Shown here piece after piece: positions 1 through 14,149 of a DNA stretch of 64,000 nt (position 1 is the first letter of the stretch; each line of letters opens with the position of its first letter). Made by a program: the position numbers and the translations under genes. The stretch covers positions 7,090,001 to 7,154,000 of the forward strand of contig CM072873.1 of assembly GCA_036937835.1 (NCBI GenBank). Direction: 5' to 3'. This DNA comes from Pampus argenteus. Its lineage: Eukaryota; Chordata; Actinopteri; Scombriformes; Stromateidae. The notes beneath the pieces are model-generated. The model saw only the letters and a list, made by a program, of their open reading frames with translations, was not told the origin of the DNA and searched no databases.

Positions 1-2340
1 AAGATGACGTGGAAAAACACTTATTTAAAGAAACATATTATTAAAAGGTTTTATTACTACCATTGTAAATACTAAAAAGTACAATGTTATCTGATAAACA
101 ATAACTGCCCTGCCATATGAGTGATCTCAACAAACAAAAAAATGGAAATCTGTAGTAGTTTTATTATTTTCTGCCCCACTGTTCTGTAAGCAGTGCTTTA
201 AAATGTTTTCCATCTCCTGTAAAAGGAACAGAATTCCTCCTAAAACATATTCCTGATCTCTGTGGAAATCTTCTAATTGGTCCTCATTTCTGGGTAAAAA
301 TGAATGCAGCTGTATAAATAAATTGTAGATACAGCTGCACAACACAGGATTTGGATTACAACAGAGTCCCTGATACAGAAATCTACAAATTAATGAAGTC
401 TGACACTTAGCCGGTTGGACTGAAAAGATATCCCATCTCTGCTTAAAGTATGTAAATCAACCAGTTATAACACAGAAAGCGTGTCTTTGGCTTGTAATGA
501 GGAGTGCACTGAGCAACTTAACACCTCAGAGACATTTTACCAGCTTTTCTTTGTGAGCCCATGTTTGAACCTTCACTGTGTAAAAATAATTAGTCAGGCC
601 TCACATGAAACACGTCTGTAAGGAGAGAAACTTGAGACTGTTATGCCAATCTGATAGAAACACACAGACACAGCTCTATTATACTTGGTGCTATATTAAC
701 TTAAATAAAGAGAATTAAACCCCAGAAACAGTCAACATTGGGTATTTACAGCAACAAATGGAAAACTTCAATCAACTGACTGTTGACTTAACCTCTGTCC
801 CCTCCCTGATCAGCGATTGGCCAATCATAGTTTAGCGACTATAATTCAAGTTTTGGATTTTCTCCACATGATGCAGTTGGAACAATACTCTCTTGTATAT
901 AAAGACACAATGGCAATATCTCAGAGAATGGATTAAACAGCAAGAGTAAACATGTCCAGCTGGTTATCTATGATCATTACATCCAAGACCACGCTCACTA
1001 CTAGAGATAGTGTCATGTCTGCCACATACACTGGATTGCTCTCATGCTTTAGCCGTTTGTCTTGAAATGTTAAAAGTGGAACAAGCTCTTTACGAACATC
1101 TAAATCTAACTTCTGTAGGATAATCAGTTAAAAAGGGTTGTGTTAGATTTAGAAGTATCAGATTTTTTTATTTTTCCCCATCATACTTATGATGGAAGGA
1201 GTAAGGACTGGAAATATAACATCAATACTTTTTCTTAATTTGCATGTTTGTCATTTTTTAAGGAGAAATTGTCCAAATTCTCTGATTCCAGGTTGTCAAA
1301 TTTGAATATTTTCTGTTTTTCTTGTGTTCTATGATGGTAAACTGAATAGACTGAATAAACTTGTTTGTAGACTATTGTTTGGGACAAAAACTGACACATG
1401 ATGTCAACTCAGCTTTAGGAAACAGTGATCGACATTTTATACCATTGAAATGAGAAGCCTGCTGTCGGAAATCAAGAATGCATCAAAATTACTACAAAAT
1501 TCATCGCTAACTGCATAATGTGCTGTGTGAGACTGGAGCGCTTGAGAGAGTTGCAAAAGTAACTAAGGACCTGAGGTGCTTAGCAAATGTCAATTGGGTA
1601 GGCCGCCAGAGTGAATTACGATTATGTTTTAGCAGTTGAGATGAAAAAAAGCAATTCATTGGTAGTGCCATTACATTGAAGTTGCCTTAATCAAATGTAA
1701 TTGGCACTTTCCAGTTGGCTTTCTGCTTTTTGTTGGAACATTTCTTTGCTTTGTTTACGCTCCAAAATAGCCCATTATTTTTGAAAAGCTGCAGTTGACA
1801 CAGCTAGCTGGCTGCCCTTCATCCTCATTTGGGAAAACTCCATATCCACAGGCACTCTGTAGTGTCACAGGCACAGTCTGATGTAGAAAAGAAATCTAAG
1901 AGCAGTTGGTCGCTTCAACAGCTCAGACACTCGCCATGGCCAGTTACCAATTACAGCACAACGTAATTCACTCTTCTTTGCAGACAGCGTGGAGCCCTTA
2001 GTGATATATGCATCATCTTCCCACGGTCCAGTCTCCCAGACAGCCAGCAGAAGGGTCAGGTAACCTCCATACATCTGTATGTGACAGCAGGCAGAGTCTG
2101 AGTCTGTGCCAGAACCACATCTCTCCAGGGAAATCATTTAGTTGAGAACTTGGGCCCAGTCACAGCCTGCTCACTGCTGATAAAGGGGTCATCCCATGCC
2201 TGGGTCCTGTCCGGCACCCTCTCCACATCCCGTTTCAAAAACCCATCAGCCATACGATGATTAACTCAGAGGGAAAAAAGATTAAAGAAGAATATCATAA
2301 AAGAAAGAGAGAGGCAAGGGTGTGCAGTGTCTATGAAATC

Positions 2341-2355
2341 ACACACACACACACA
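2341..2355. repeat. Short (AC)7 microsatellite
   Basis: Perfect AC repeat running into a short A tract. Confidence 0.85.
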
Positions 2356-3241
2356 AAAATGCAACAGTTTTAGTGATTGGCACATAATGGCTGCCTTTGA
2401 AGGAATAGCAACAGGCCGTGGCTTTGATGTTGGACTTCCATCGTATCACTTTTCAGTTTTCTGCTTAGCTTCATCCTAGTCACGGTTACACCTATCACAA
2501 GCCATTTTTGCCCTGGAAAGAGTACATTCATTACAGTATTTATTCTGGAGGATGGAAATAATAAGCCTATCCTATTAAAGCGTGTGATGCTAGGCAGCAT
2601 GTCAATTTGCACCATGTTGAAACTAATTAAGCTTTCAACATTGTCATGCCAAAGATAGCCTTCTCCATTTGGTCATTCATTAAAAATATGTTGCAATTAA
2701 GATGATCCATTATGAACTTAATTACGGCATTAATGCTGACAAATCCACACTCTGCAACTGGATTAAATAAATGGAGCCTCCTCAAAATCATGGGAAAAAG
2801 TAAGGCAAAACTGCAACTGGTTTGACATGAATCAACTGATAGTCAGCTAGTCACACTCCTGTTGAAGCGTGTCTGCTAACTGATGCTAATAATGCTTCCA
2901 TGGTGGGATGACAAATAGATCAGCGGGAGCAATTGTTTGCAGCATAATTTGTTGTGAAGCCAGTGACAACAGTAAATTGATAATCTGTCATTATCTGCGT
3001 GGTAGACCTGAAATAAAAGCTGCAAATGTAGGAGGAGCCACCACTTCTGTTTAATGACCTAATTTCCCAAAGGTCTAGCGATGGATGGATGGGAAGAGAG
3101 GAACGCGCAGACACACAACCAATTAGCAAGGAGCTATTTAACCTCCCTGCTGAGACAAGACGGGTTAAACATGTGGAGGACAATCAAGAAGTGGTGGAGT
3201 GTTTAGAGTCTACAACTGTATGCGCTTCAATTTGCAACTGT

Positions 3242-3266
3242 CACACACACACACACACACACACAC
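3242..3266. repeat. (CA)12 microsatellite
   Basis: Perfect CA repeat of 25 bases followed by CGTGG. Confidence 0.95.
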
Positions 3267-5051
3267 GTGGGCCCCTGTCTCTAGGCGTAATTGAGCCCAA
3301 CCCATTGATAATGACAGAGAAGTTGTTTCTGTCCACACACGTTTGACTGGTTTGTATTGTTAAAGAAGAAAAATGCATACATACATAATCACAATTAGAG
3401 ACTATTTAAATAAATTTTGTCTGATATGACCATAGCTTACAGTGGAAATGTATCATAACACATTTCCACATTTCCCAGCTGTACAACATGACTTAATGTC
3501 TCTTCTACAGAACATGGCCTCTTCTTGTCAATTTAGAGATGCTTTGAAGGATTTTTTTGTTTGTTAAAAAAAGACTCTGTGTCAGATGATCTATACATTG
3601 GCTGTATGGACAGCAAAAACACTCAAAAAACACTCACGCTCTCAAATAACGATGGGCTAAAATTAACTATGTTTTTCTTTCTTGCTGATATGTCGGATCA
3701 GGAAAGGACGTTCAGTGTACCATTGCCCTGTATTTGCCAAACTTTTGCAGTGCTAATAAACATCCCTTCATGTAAAATGTGACTGCTTCATTTTGTGCCA
3801 TGAACCAAAAAAGTGATTAAAACACATTTTATCACATATTTCTTCAGCTTAGCTGTGACTGAATCATTATCAGTGTTAGATTTGGAATAGTGTTATGTTT
3901 TTAGTGTGAGTATTCAATTCATTTGCTCTAATTTCCATAAGGAAGGTAATAGTAATTTGAATTGAATTAAATATTACTAATATTTCTTATCTCTTTAATT
4001 AATTATTTACTAATTAAATTAATGGAATACTGTGGACTATTGACATGAGGATTAGCTGCAGTGTTTACAGCTCGTGTTGTCACGCTTCCTGAATTCATTA
4101 CTCAGGTGGCAGACATCAGAGTTTGCAAAAACATCCCCTACTTGTTATTACTTTTGTTGAAATAACATATCCAATACCGCATTGTGCTTTAGCTACAGGC
4201 AATGGATAATTGAAAAATCGATTGTACCAAGGTCTTATTCCTGTGATTGTTATTTCGTTGGAAGGAAGTGTTTTAACCTCTTTTTCAGTCAAACTGCTGT
4301 AGAGGCAAAGTAAAGCTGTATTAAGCTCTACAGTGATCTATTAAATATTTTAACAGAATCAATCAGCACAGTGGCAAAATGTAGGAAAAATCAACAAGCC
4401 AGGGGTGAAAATAACCAGAATTATCTTTCAAGACTGAAATACAAATTGGCTGCTACACAGCACTATACAGAGATGTGATTCAAAAACTGAGGCAGCTTTT
4501 GTCCCTGTTGTTCCTTTGAACTCAACATGCGCGCAGTGTGTTGTGCGAATTAGCTTCACACTGCCTTCAGGAGAAGCAAATGAATAAAGGTACAGTCGTC
4601 AACTAAATAAAAAATATTTTTATATAAATGTTTTCTCATGTATGACAAATGCGTTTCTTTATATCCTCCTGTGATGTGCAGTTAGGATTGGCCCTCATTG
4701 CTCCTTGTTCTACATGCATGGAGCGCATGTAATTGTGATCCTCATGCTTGGCTTCATTGGAAACCCAGTGAAGCAGTAAGTTGGAAAAAGCAGGGAAAAG
4801 TCTTGTTTATGAGATGTTTCTTTTGGCTGCTGTGGCCCCTGTGTGCCCGGGCAGAGCAGACGTCCTAATCACGGCAACCTGGGAACATGTTGATCCCACC
4901 CGTAATGGTGTGTAGTCATGGAAAGTGAAGAATAGGGAGATTTAGTGAGAAGCTGAGGAATGCCAAACATTTTCACATGGCAGTCCAAGCATGATGCCTG
5001 ACAAAGCCTCCCATCTTATTAGCCTTGTTTTCTCACTATTACCAAAACCTT

Positions 5052-5071
5052 TGTGTGTGTGTGTGTGTGTG
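5052..5071. repeat. (TG)10 microsatellite
   Basis: Perfect TG repeat about 25 bases left of the degenerate hAT-like element. Confidence 0.95.
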
Positions 5072-5097
5072 AACAGAAAGAAGTAGGTATTTTATAG

Positions 5098-5572
5098 TGT
5101 TGCCCCCGACCAAAGATTTTCCTAGTCAACTAGTATTAGTTAGTTCAACCCATTACTTATTATGTAAACTTGAAATGAAAAAAAAAAAAAAGCCAACAAT
5201 TCTGAATGTGTCTGAACCACTAGCAATGACAATGAGCTAAATTTTTCAGTCCCGTGAGTCAGCTAGTTCCATCAAATCCTTCCATCTCTCATTTTAGGCT
5301 GTTTTCAGGCAGAAAAGTGCCAAAACTAACCAATGTTTACAGAGGAAATCGGTGCTTCTATTACCACAGTGGACTGCGTCATTGACCGCCTCAGCCAGGA
5401 GTTTCCACATGTCACCATTCCTCAATAGTTTCAAATCAAAAGCCCTCTTGGCACAGCTTCAAATGTAGTTTGAGGGTTTTTTTTCTTTGACTAACCAACC
5501 AATGAAAACCTGGTTGACTAAGAATCTTCTCATTGACTAACAGTCGGTAGACTATTAGGGGGAAGACCCTCG
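5098..5572. mobile_element. Degenerate hAT-like DNA transposon (non-autonomous)
   Basis: The left end, AGTGTTGCCCCCGACCAAAG followed by TTTTCCTAGTCAACTAGT, and the right end, whose complement reads TCTTCCCCCTAATAGTCTAC then ..AGATTCTTAGTCAACCAGG, look like diverged inverted termini of a fish hAT family rich in GACTAGTCGACTA-type words. The repeated words GACTAA, GTCAAC and AACCAACCAATG near 5490-5560 support this. I cannot define a target duplication, and the termini match poorly. Boundaries are approximate, and the interior has no recognisable protein. Confidence 0.5.
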
Positions 5573-8500
5573 TTATTTGAGGAGGAGAATGAGGAGATGA
5601 GTAAGGAAAATTATAGCAGATGGTATGCTGAAGCAAGACTACAATTTGGAGTGCACTGGGATAGATAATAGCACCAACACAACTCCTTATATTTAGCCAC
5701 TTTTTTCTGCTTTCATGCTGCTTTCCCCTCATATTTTCTTTATCATACAGGCAATGCTGTTTTTCCCCTATGCTCTGTCACAACGGGCAATTTAGAACTA
5801 CATAACATTAAGTCGGTCCACCACAGATTGATCCACACCAAGATCGTCCTATTTTTGACCCGATAGCTTTCAGTGTGCTTGAGGAGGATTTGGGGTCTGT
5901 GTGCAGATGTGCTATACTCAGTGTTAAAGCTTCTCACACCATTCTCTTCAATCGTATGAGCTGGTAGTAAAAATAACAAATTCTAAGTGCAAAACTTATT
6001 TTGCATATGAACTCATATATGACCTCTGTAGGACCAGTGGGAACTGCAACAAGAAGCAGAAAGAATAGAAGAAAAGTCCAACTGAAATAATTAATTTATT
6101 GTTTTTTGTCTGTTACAGCACACATATCTACTAAACATTTACATTATATATTTTTATAAACCACTCTGCATCCATTTGTCTCAATACCATTAAATTCTTG
6201 TCTACATAGATGAGAACTTGTTTCCATACAGCCAATCAAATAGTCTCCTTTTAGGTCATATTTTCATAGAGCAGTAATGTCAGTCTTTTATCATAGGCAG
6301 AGCAGATGGTCACACTGAGCCTGATAGTATTCTGCTACACAATAACACAAGAGCCACAGAATCTGAACAAAAACCCACGTTAGCGTTCCTGCTAATCTTC
6401 TTACCCAACTTACAAACATGAACTCACATCTTGTCCTGCACCTTAGCTGACTCAACAAGCCACCAAACAAACCTTCAGTGCACCTCTAACGTCAGTTAGC
6501 AGAACAGACAGATAATTAGCTGCTCAGCTGCAGCACATTAGACAGCATGTTAACCTACTTGGAAATGTCACTTCAGTCTGTTTAGATACTGGTGTGGTTC
6601 TTACACTCCTGCCCATGGCTTGCAAACTACAGTGCAAGATTGCTTCCTGTACTGTGTCTGTGAAACAAAATGTGATTTCAGTTGGACTTAACATTCTAAC
6701 TAAACTAAGACTAAACATTCCTACCGATTTATAGTATGTTCACTATAAATATGAGATGGTAAGTTTAAAGATAAATTTGACAAAAATTTAAATGGAATAT
6801 TGTGTGTTAAACTTTTACAGTTCTTTCTCAAACTTGTGTCCTTCAAAACTTGAATGTGATGATGGTGGTGGTGAAGGTGAATTTGTAATAGAGACAACAA
6901 CAACGTTATTGCTGCCCGATTGATTGACCAAATAATCTCAATGTCAGAGCCAGTAACAACCTTGACAGACTTGTCAAGAATGTTACCAGTCCGAAATAAA
7001 AACACTGTTGTTTCACAGCTATGTTACATTAAAACGTTTACTTGTTGTCTATATTATATCAGACATTCACTTTATGTCCTTAAGTTTAATAATATTATGC
7101 TCATTTTCTAAAGGTAAATGCCCTCAGAGACAGTTTTATCTATTAACCCATTCAAATGGAAATTAACATTGTCTAGTCTATTATTCAATCACTTTTCATG
7201 TTTATTGTATTGAGCGAAGAAGTTACACAATCAATCATTTGTAGGCGGCTGAATAAATCTTGTGTTCTGACTCGTGGCAATATCCATTGGCTGTAATACA
7301 GCTGCAAGAAAACCATTTTTTTCTTCTAGGATAAGATTACATTACATCTGATGTTGCAGTTTGTACATATGAAATTTGATTCATGCTTCATCCAAAAGAA
7401 GTGCCAAATCCTCTAAAAGTACCTGCACATTTGGTTGATGTTGCTTAAGCAATGAAGAATAATATTTAACACTCATGCAGCTGTATGCAAACTCTGCTGG
7501 CGCATAACTGGATATTAAATAATGTTAATAAAATGGACCGACAGCTGCTATAAAATAAGATTATAGTTGTCAGGGGACAGAGATAATCCAGTGGAGGTTG
7601 TGTAAAAATTACTGCTGCACCAGGTTCTGGTGTGCACAGAAAATGGGCGAGTGCATGCGCAATATAACAAGATAGAAAATGTGACAATATGAGAATAACT
7701 GAAAAATCTCTGATGCAGCAGTAATTAGTAGCAGTATGCAGAGCCGTGCATCTTTATATAAGGACTAGGTGACACACAGAGAGAAATATAAATGACACCC
7801 CCTTTTGCTGATCTAAATGCATAATTAACATTTAACATTACAAGGCTTCGTTTATTTGGTTTTAAAAGATTTATGATTGGGTTCACACTTGAGTGAGTCA
7901 AAGGAGTTCAGAGGGATGTGCACTTAAACAGGCACACAGAGTATCTATTAGTATCTGCAATTCATAGCACACCATGCAATCATCTTTTGAAAGCAAAAAT
8001 CTTTTGAAACATGCTACAGAGGGCTTTCTTTTTTTTTTATCAAATACTGTTCTTCATTGTGGACTGTGGGTCCACCTCTTCTCCCGACAACTCAACCAAA
8101 CCACAAAAGAACATGGAAAGTCTACAAAAGGAAGGTTCAGCTCCAGATATTCACCCCGAGTCCTTCATGCTTGAAGCCAACACTGCCAAGCATTGACTCC
8201 TTTTCCTGATTTTCTCAGTTGCTCCAGGGTTTAAAGTTTGACAGATATGTGGTTCATGTAAAAAAAAACAGTATTCATCGTTTCTCATATAATCGTTTTG
8301 TGGAAAAAAAGTCACTAAAACAGTATTTAGATGGTATAAAAACTCCACTGAAGCCCAGTCTAATTAAATTATATAGCAGACTGTTACGGAGCACAGCCTG
8401 AACTCTGGGATACATTGGGCCTTTACATAAAGGATTAAAATTGAATTGAAATTAATAAATCAAATGTGCAACCAAAGAAAATGTACCTTCTCTATAAAAT

Positions 8501-9339
8501 TGCAGTTTTTCAGTAGCAGTGGCAACAGAGGAGCCTCAGAGCTGGACAATAAAACTGACTGATACTCAATAGCAGACCAGATTATGGATTCCTACCAGTG
8601 ACATTTAAACCACGAGCCCACAAACCATAACCTATAGGCTACAGTCAACTCTACCAGCAAAGTGGAAATTGCACTGGTTACTGTTTTGCACAGCACAATG
8701 AAATTCCATGTCAACAAATAAATAAATAAATACATTTTAAAAAGATGCATTGTGCTTGACTTGAGCTGATTCAAAAGGTCAACTTAATTTTCCATGTATA
8801 GTTGAAGAGATGAATATTTGTAGAAATCATCACAATCTCATGAATATTATTAATGCAATATTTGTCATTTGCATAATCAGATCTGCAGTGTGTTTGCTGT
8901 GTTGTATTTGAGCGGGAGCAGATATTTATTTGACCCCAGAGACATTGATAAAAATCAGTAATGGACTTTCACAATTGTGCTGCCTGCTCTTCTTTCAGGA
9001 CTATAAAATCTGCATCACACACAGACATATACACAACACACCAGTAATGACCATTTACAATCACATTAAACATGACAAACTGCAATATCCCACAAGGGAG
9101 AAATAATCAAAAAACCTAAATAACCTTAGTAAAGTGAGCAGCAAAACTCACAAAACCTACTAGCAACAACTGGCATTATTAAAAGATGGCAAGCTAAAGA
9201 ATCCCTTACGTCTGCAGCGTCTATGAAAATAATGTTTATGGAGCATTAAGGATGATGGGGTTTTAATGCTGCCGGATATTTGCTTTCCGCTGATTTACAC
9301 ACTAATGCTCTATATTTCTGTATACATGTATCATTACAG
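5573..9339. other. Intronic sequence, no gene seen
   Basis: No recognisable coding sequence. A weak repeat-like tail, GGATTAAAATTGAATTGAAA, sits near 8430-8450, but nothing before it can be identified. Confidence 0.65.
8717..8733. repeat. (AAAT)4 microsatellite
   Basis: Short tetranucleotide run AAATAAATAAATAAATA. Confidence 0.85.
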
Positions 9340-9800
9340 CCTGTCCTCGCAAACAATAATATAGGTCGAAAATTCAGCCGGTAAAAACAAGCTATAGTTA
9401 CGTTTACGCCATTTAGCAGCCGCAGTTATTATGACCAGACCGTCATAATAATAAAACGACAGTATAGATTACAATTCAGTCAGCAAAAACAATGACGTCA
9501 TTTAGATGGTTTTCTTTTGTTTTATAAGGTGAATTACCCTCATAAAAATGAGGCGATTAGGGTGGATTGATTCGATGGACAAAGCTGCAGGAGTCCGCTG
9601 TTAGCTTCTTTTTTCCAACTGTGTGTTTTTCCTCAAGAGTCAGTGGTGTTTACTGTTGCAATGACAACATAACATTTAAAAATGTTTCATTTCATCCTAA
9701 AACATGATCTTTTCCTAACCCTATCAGGTGGCTTTTGTGCCTCAACCTAACCAGACCTCAACCACAGTAACCACTACAAAAACATTTTAACAAGGATTTG
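9340..9800. repeat. Interspersed repeat of fish type, family not named
   Basis: The segment contains stretches I recognise as recurring in many percomorph introns: TAGCAGCCGCAGTTATTATG with GACCAGACCGTCATAATAAT, the word AATGACGTCATTTAGATGG, GTGTTTACTGTTGCAATGAC, and CATGATCTTTTCCTAACCCT followed by TTTTGTGCCTCAACCTAACC. Its CpG content is above that of the flanks. I see no coding remnant and no clear termini, so a MITE or the non-coding part of a larger element are both possible. Boundaries are approximate. Confidence 0.4.
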
Positions 9801-9944
9801 CAATGGTTTTGTAAAGCAACATAAAAAAAAGCACTCCTATGGTTCTTTTGGTTCCCATTCATCATCTAGAGCAAATTACAAACCAATCTGCAACCAGGGG
9901 TCCTTGAAAATGGAGGATAGTTTATTTTCCTTTTTTCATTCAGT

Positions 9945-10030
9945 GTAGAGGTGAGCCCAGTGATTAAGAATCACAAGAGTGACTATTCTGATTATAGGTT
10001 TCAATTCCTCTGCGGTTATTTCCTCAACTA
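9945..10030 (+). repeat. tRNA-derived SINE-like relic
   Basis: GAGCCCAGTGATTAAGAATC resembles the A box of a tRNA-derived SINE (consensus TGGCTCAGTGGTTAAGAGC). About 35 bases later, ATAGGTTTCAATTCCTC resembles the B box (GGTTCGAATCC). Spacing and order fit an RNA polymerase III internal promoter. Both boxes carry substitutions, so it is unlikely to be active. It follows the unnamed repeat at 9340-9800 and could belong to it. Confidence 0.4.
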
Positions 10031-13000
10031 GTTGACAAGTACATAATCTTTGTCTTAATCTTACCCAACAACCAACATCTTTTCAGATCCCTGAAGCTTA
10101 GTCTTAATAAATGGAGGTCTGTGACCTAATGTGTATCAATTTAGGGGTCCTTGACATGAAATCACTGATCTAGAGGGTGCTGAAAACACTCATGTAACAC
10201 ATCATTGTACTACACACAACCGTGCAACACTGCTTTCAGTCCTTCATGCATTGCAGCAAATTAGTATGTACAGTAGCAAATGGATTACTCCTAGCATCTG
10301 AAGCGATAGCCAACAGCCTAAAACCAACCTGTCAGGTGTTATTGTCAAAGCTGTCTTGACCCATGAGTACACTGGAGCTGCTAAACTTTGTCACTTAGTC
10401 CTCTCAAAGTGTAATTAATGACACTTGATGTGGAAACATTAGCAGCCTATCAGAGCCCCCCCACCCATGTTAAATATACTGCAATTTAAAGAGTAGTGAG
10501 GAAGAAACACAACAAGTGAGAGATGATCGAGATGGAGCCAATTTGCACAGCGATGGTGGTGAGTCTTGCTGTAATGAGGACATAGATGAAGAGCGGTGGA
10601 AAAGGACCCATGCGTTTGTGATTGCAGAGACAAAGCCAGTATTTGACAGGTGCATACACCGACGTGTGCACAGGCAAATAGTAAGTTGTTTGATTGACTT
10701 TCTTATTGATCAGCAAATTTGAAACACAAAAACACAGACCTGCTCTGACTATCTTAGCTGGGACTGTCTTGCTGTGGTCTCACTGAGCATGGGGGTCCGG
10801 GATTGCTTTTGTCAGGGATTTTCAGGGCTAGTCTCAAAGGGCCGGTGCATGTCTATGCAGGATGTGACTCTTATGCTTCAGTAACACAGTTAATGGAAGA
10901 AGTTTTTGCCACGCCAAATGAGAAGTGATGTGGAAAAGAGTGCGTGGTCATTGCTTACTCATCACTGGACTGACTGCTGAGCGAATCCCTCCACCGTTGA
11001 TGTTGTGCTTGTATAAGGAATGATTGGGTAGTTTTTCATTTACTTTATCTGATCTTCTCCACAATATATTGTACACGCACACAAAAAAACACAGTTTGAT
11101 TAATGTTCCAAATTAATTCTGCTGTGGTGATAAAACACACCAGGTGGCAATTTACTGTCACAAAGAGAGAGTGTGAAGATGCTGCATAGGTTGACTTTTG
11201 CTGTTTGTGATCACCACAAACTGCGTTTTAGCAAGCAACAGAACACACTACATGACAGATTCCAATAGCTGGAAGAAAATTAGAGACTTTCTACTACCGC
11301 ATCTACATCAGTTATCCTGCACAGCGGGATCAGCTGCTCATGTTAATGCTATAATAGTCATGAGACTGGAGACTGATAAGTTAGCATCAATCTAATGCTA
11401 ACTTACCAGTCTCTGTTTGGTTGATTTGGGCAAATTTTCTATTTGAAAAATGATATTGCATTTGGTTTTGTCTTGCCTACCAATTACTATCTACTACTTT
11501 AAGGCTTTCTGACGTTCTGATGGCCTTGATTGCTAGACATCATGTGACCGTATCTTTACATCATTTGTGAAACAAGGAGTTATGGGTCAAAAGCTTTAAA
11601 TTTTTGACAGGCAGTCACAATCCACCTGAAGAGACCTTACATTGTCTTTTATTCTCACATCTAACATTTAAGTTAACAACTCGGGTACACAATGAGTCCT
11701 GTTAGTGATGACTGCAGTCCTAAGACTCCTAACTAGAGATGGGAGCATTAAGAATGAAAGAAACCAAAAAGAGCACCGAAGGATTCTGGACTCAGCAAGT
11801 GTTGTCCATAATGCATTCAACCCCTTAAAAATCTCACCTCAATTGGGCTCACTGGGGGAAAAAAAAAAGAAAATATCCTACAATAGTCCACTGGGACATG
11901 TTTCTTACACCCTTCACTTCACTGGCAGAACTCTCTGGAAGGCGAACCCACACATGGCACTTGACCGCCAAAAGATGCTGTGAGGGGAGAAGTGAGGACA
12001 GGAAATGCTGCAAGCAATCTATCCGTCATCGAGATGTTGGAGATGGCAAGGAGATGATTGCATAGAGCAGCAAGGAAAAGAGAAGGCAAACTAATCGGCC
12101 TCCGTCTATTCAATCCTGACATGTTGGTTAACCAGAGTTGACAAGCTTCACAAAAGGAGGAGAGTTTGATGGGGGAAACAGCTGAGAATGCTTCAAAAAT
12201 ATTACTGATTTGCATGAGGGAACACATAGACTTCTATTTCTTTTAATAAACAATAGTTAGTAATCATAAGTTATATAGTATGTTCTCTGCTACATCTGTA
12301 TTTGTGTATTCCAAACTCAGGTGTGTATTCTAGTGGTTTTTCTGCCCTGTCACACTGCAAAACCAGGAGCTCTTAAATGAGAAGTTTCTAAAAAGACTGT
12401 TCTCTAACGCGGCGCCTCCACAAACCAGAGTGCCGTTTTCAACACTCTGGGAACAGTTGCATCAAGTAGCTCTGCCTGTGTTAACATCCAATTGCAGCCT
12501 AATCCATCTGCCTTCATTTACAATCTACAGAGACTGCACAGAGATGTGTAGGACTGGGTTCTTGTTTTCCCAGTAAATGACCAAACTCACAGCAGAGGAG
12601 CACCACCTCAAAGGACCAGGACACATGCAGATGGCCATTAGGTCGAATGGTAGGACATGTCTGCCAGACAGCAGATAGATGTGTTGACAGGAAAGCGTCT
12701 AGAAAATGGCAAGTGTGCGGCGGGAAGCGCGGTGCCTCAAATGGAAATCAGGGAAGCTGCTTTGAATTCTGCAACCATCTCAATGTGCTCTGTGGGAACC
12801 CAGCATCCATCAGATGGGAAAGTTTGTGCCTATGATTGATTGGCAAGCATTTCAGATAAGAGCTGTGCTTGGCATGGAGCGTTGGCGGCAGTGATGAGGC
12901 AATCAGGGCTCTCGCCTTGAAGCACGTAGAAAATGCTTCGGCATAATTTAGCTGCTGGACTGACTGAGGATGATGAGAGCCTCAGAGGCCAAAAGGTTTG

Positions 13001-14149
13001 CTCTTTTTATCGACATGAGCAGCAGTCAGCACAAATGAAGATGGAGGGCTTTTCTGTTGCCATCAGAAGCACGTTCATTGACTTATCAAAATCATTGACT
13101 GATTAAAGAAGTTATTTTGTTTATTTCAAAAAAACAGTAGACAAGGTTTTTAGCTCATCTGGTTTTACCCCAGATACGCTCACTCAAAATCTAAATAGTC
13201 CTCCAATTGTGGATTAACATAATCAGAAGACAGACTTGAGAGGCAGGAATGTATTACCATACATTTGGTGATTTTATTGTTTCTGCAAGGAGAATTTTGT
13301 TTATTTTTCTTTAACCACTGGGTCTCATTTTGTAGTTTTGAAAATTATTATTATTTTGATGATTTTATAAAATAAATTATATGAATTGTACAGGAAATGA
13401 TAAGAAGATGAGTCTCATCTGCATCACTTAAGGGTTATTAGTGCCTGAATCATTGCAATATGATCCATTAAATATAGTTTAATCCAATCATCTAAACTAT
13501 ATGTACTTGGAAGTGAAAAACTGCCATGAAGTGAAAAACCTACTCTAAACAGTAAGCATTGTTTGCATTGCAGAGCTAACAGTACTTCCTGGCTCAACTT
13601 TAACCTGCTGTACTATAGTTACCATAGACGTGGGAACATGCACACAATGAATAAACCGCAATGGACAGCTGTGGTATGTTCCCCTTCCTCAAACAAGTGA
13701 GTTTTTTCTGGAAAATGTCAAGGTGAATTCTGAGCCAGCTGTTCTGAGAATTTGTGAAAACAGGCCTTGGACTTTTAGAAAAGCAAATATGTGATTGCAC
13801 AATGAAAAATTACAGAATGCTAAGGATTCATGAATATTTCTCTTCTTTAACGTTCACTTAAACCTTTTATTTAAACTTTCAGTTTTCCAGAAACGTATAG
13901 CCAAGAACTTAACTACAATCAATCTGCGGAATTTAATTGCCTAAACTTTAACGTTAATGGCGTTTTGGAAATGTATTCATAATTCATGCTATTGTCACAC
14001 AATTCAATTTGTCAGGGAACATAAACAACATTGAACTGCATTGATTTCATGTTCATTTAATAGAACTTAATGGGCTGTGTTCAGTCTTCAGAAAGGAATA
14101 TCACCAGCATGTTGAAAAGATCGTAATTGAGCTTTGCTTTCTGACAGTT
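10031..14149. other. Intronic sequence with one hairpin, no gene seen
   Basis: Apart from the hairpin at 11369-11413 I see only short unrelated frames. The frames around 11705-12227 on both strands show no domain pattern. Confidence 0.65.
11369..11413. repeat. Short near-perfect inverted repeat (hairpin)
   Basis: GAGACTGATAAGTTAGCAT (11369-11387) is followed after the 7-base loop CAATCTA by ATGCTAACTTACCAGTCTC (11395-11413), its reverse complement with a single mismatch. Pairing does not extend further outwards. The arms are short for a microRNA precursor. It may be a fold-back relic of a miniature transposon or a local inverted duplication. Confidence 0.75.

Larger units (their letters stand above)
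1..5097. other. Intronic sequence, no gene seen
   Basis: AT-rich unique-looking sequence with two small CA repeats and a TG repeat at its right end. The short open frames here have no recognisable motif and overlap in opposing frames. Confidence 0.7.

Noticed and set aside
8200..8460. Possible LINE 3' tail (GGATTAAAATTGAATTGAAA)
   Set aside because: The tail is weak and the upstream sequence has no reverse-transcriptase or repeat resemblance.
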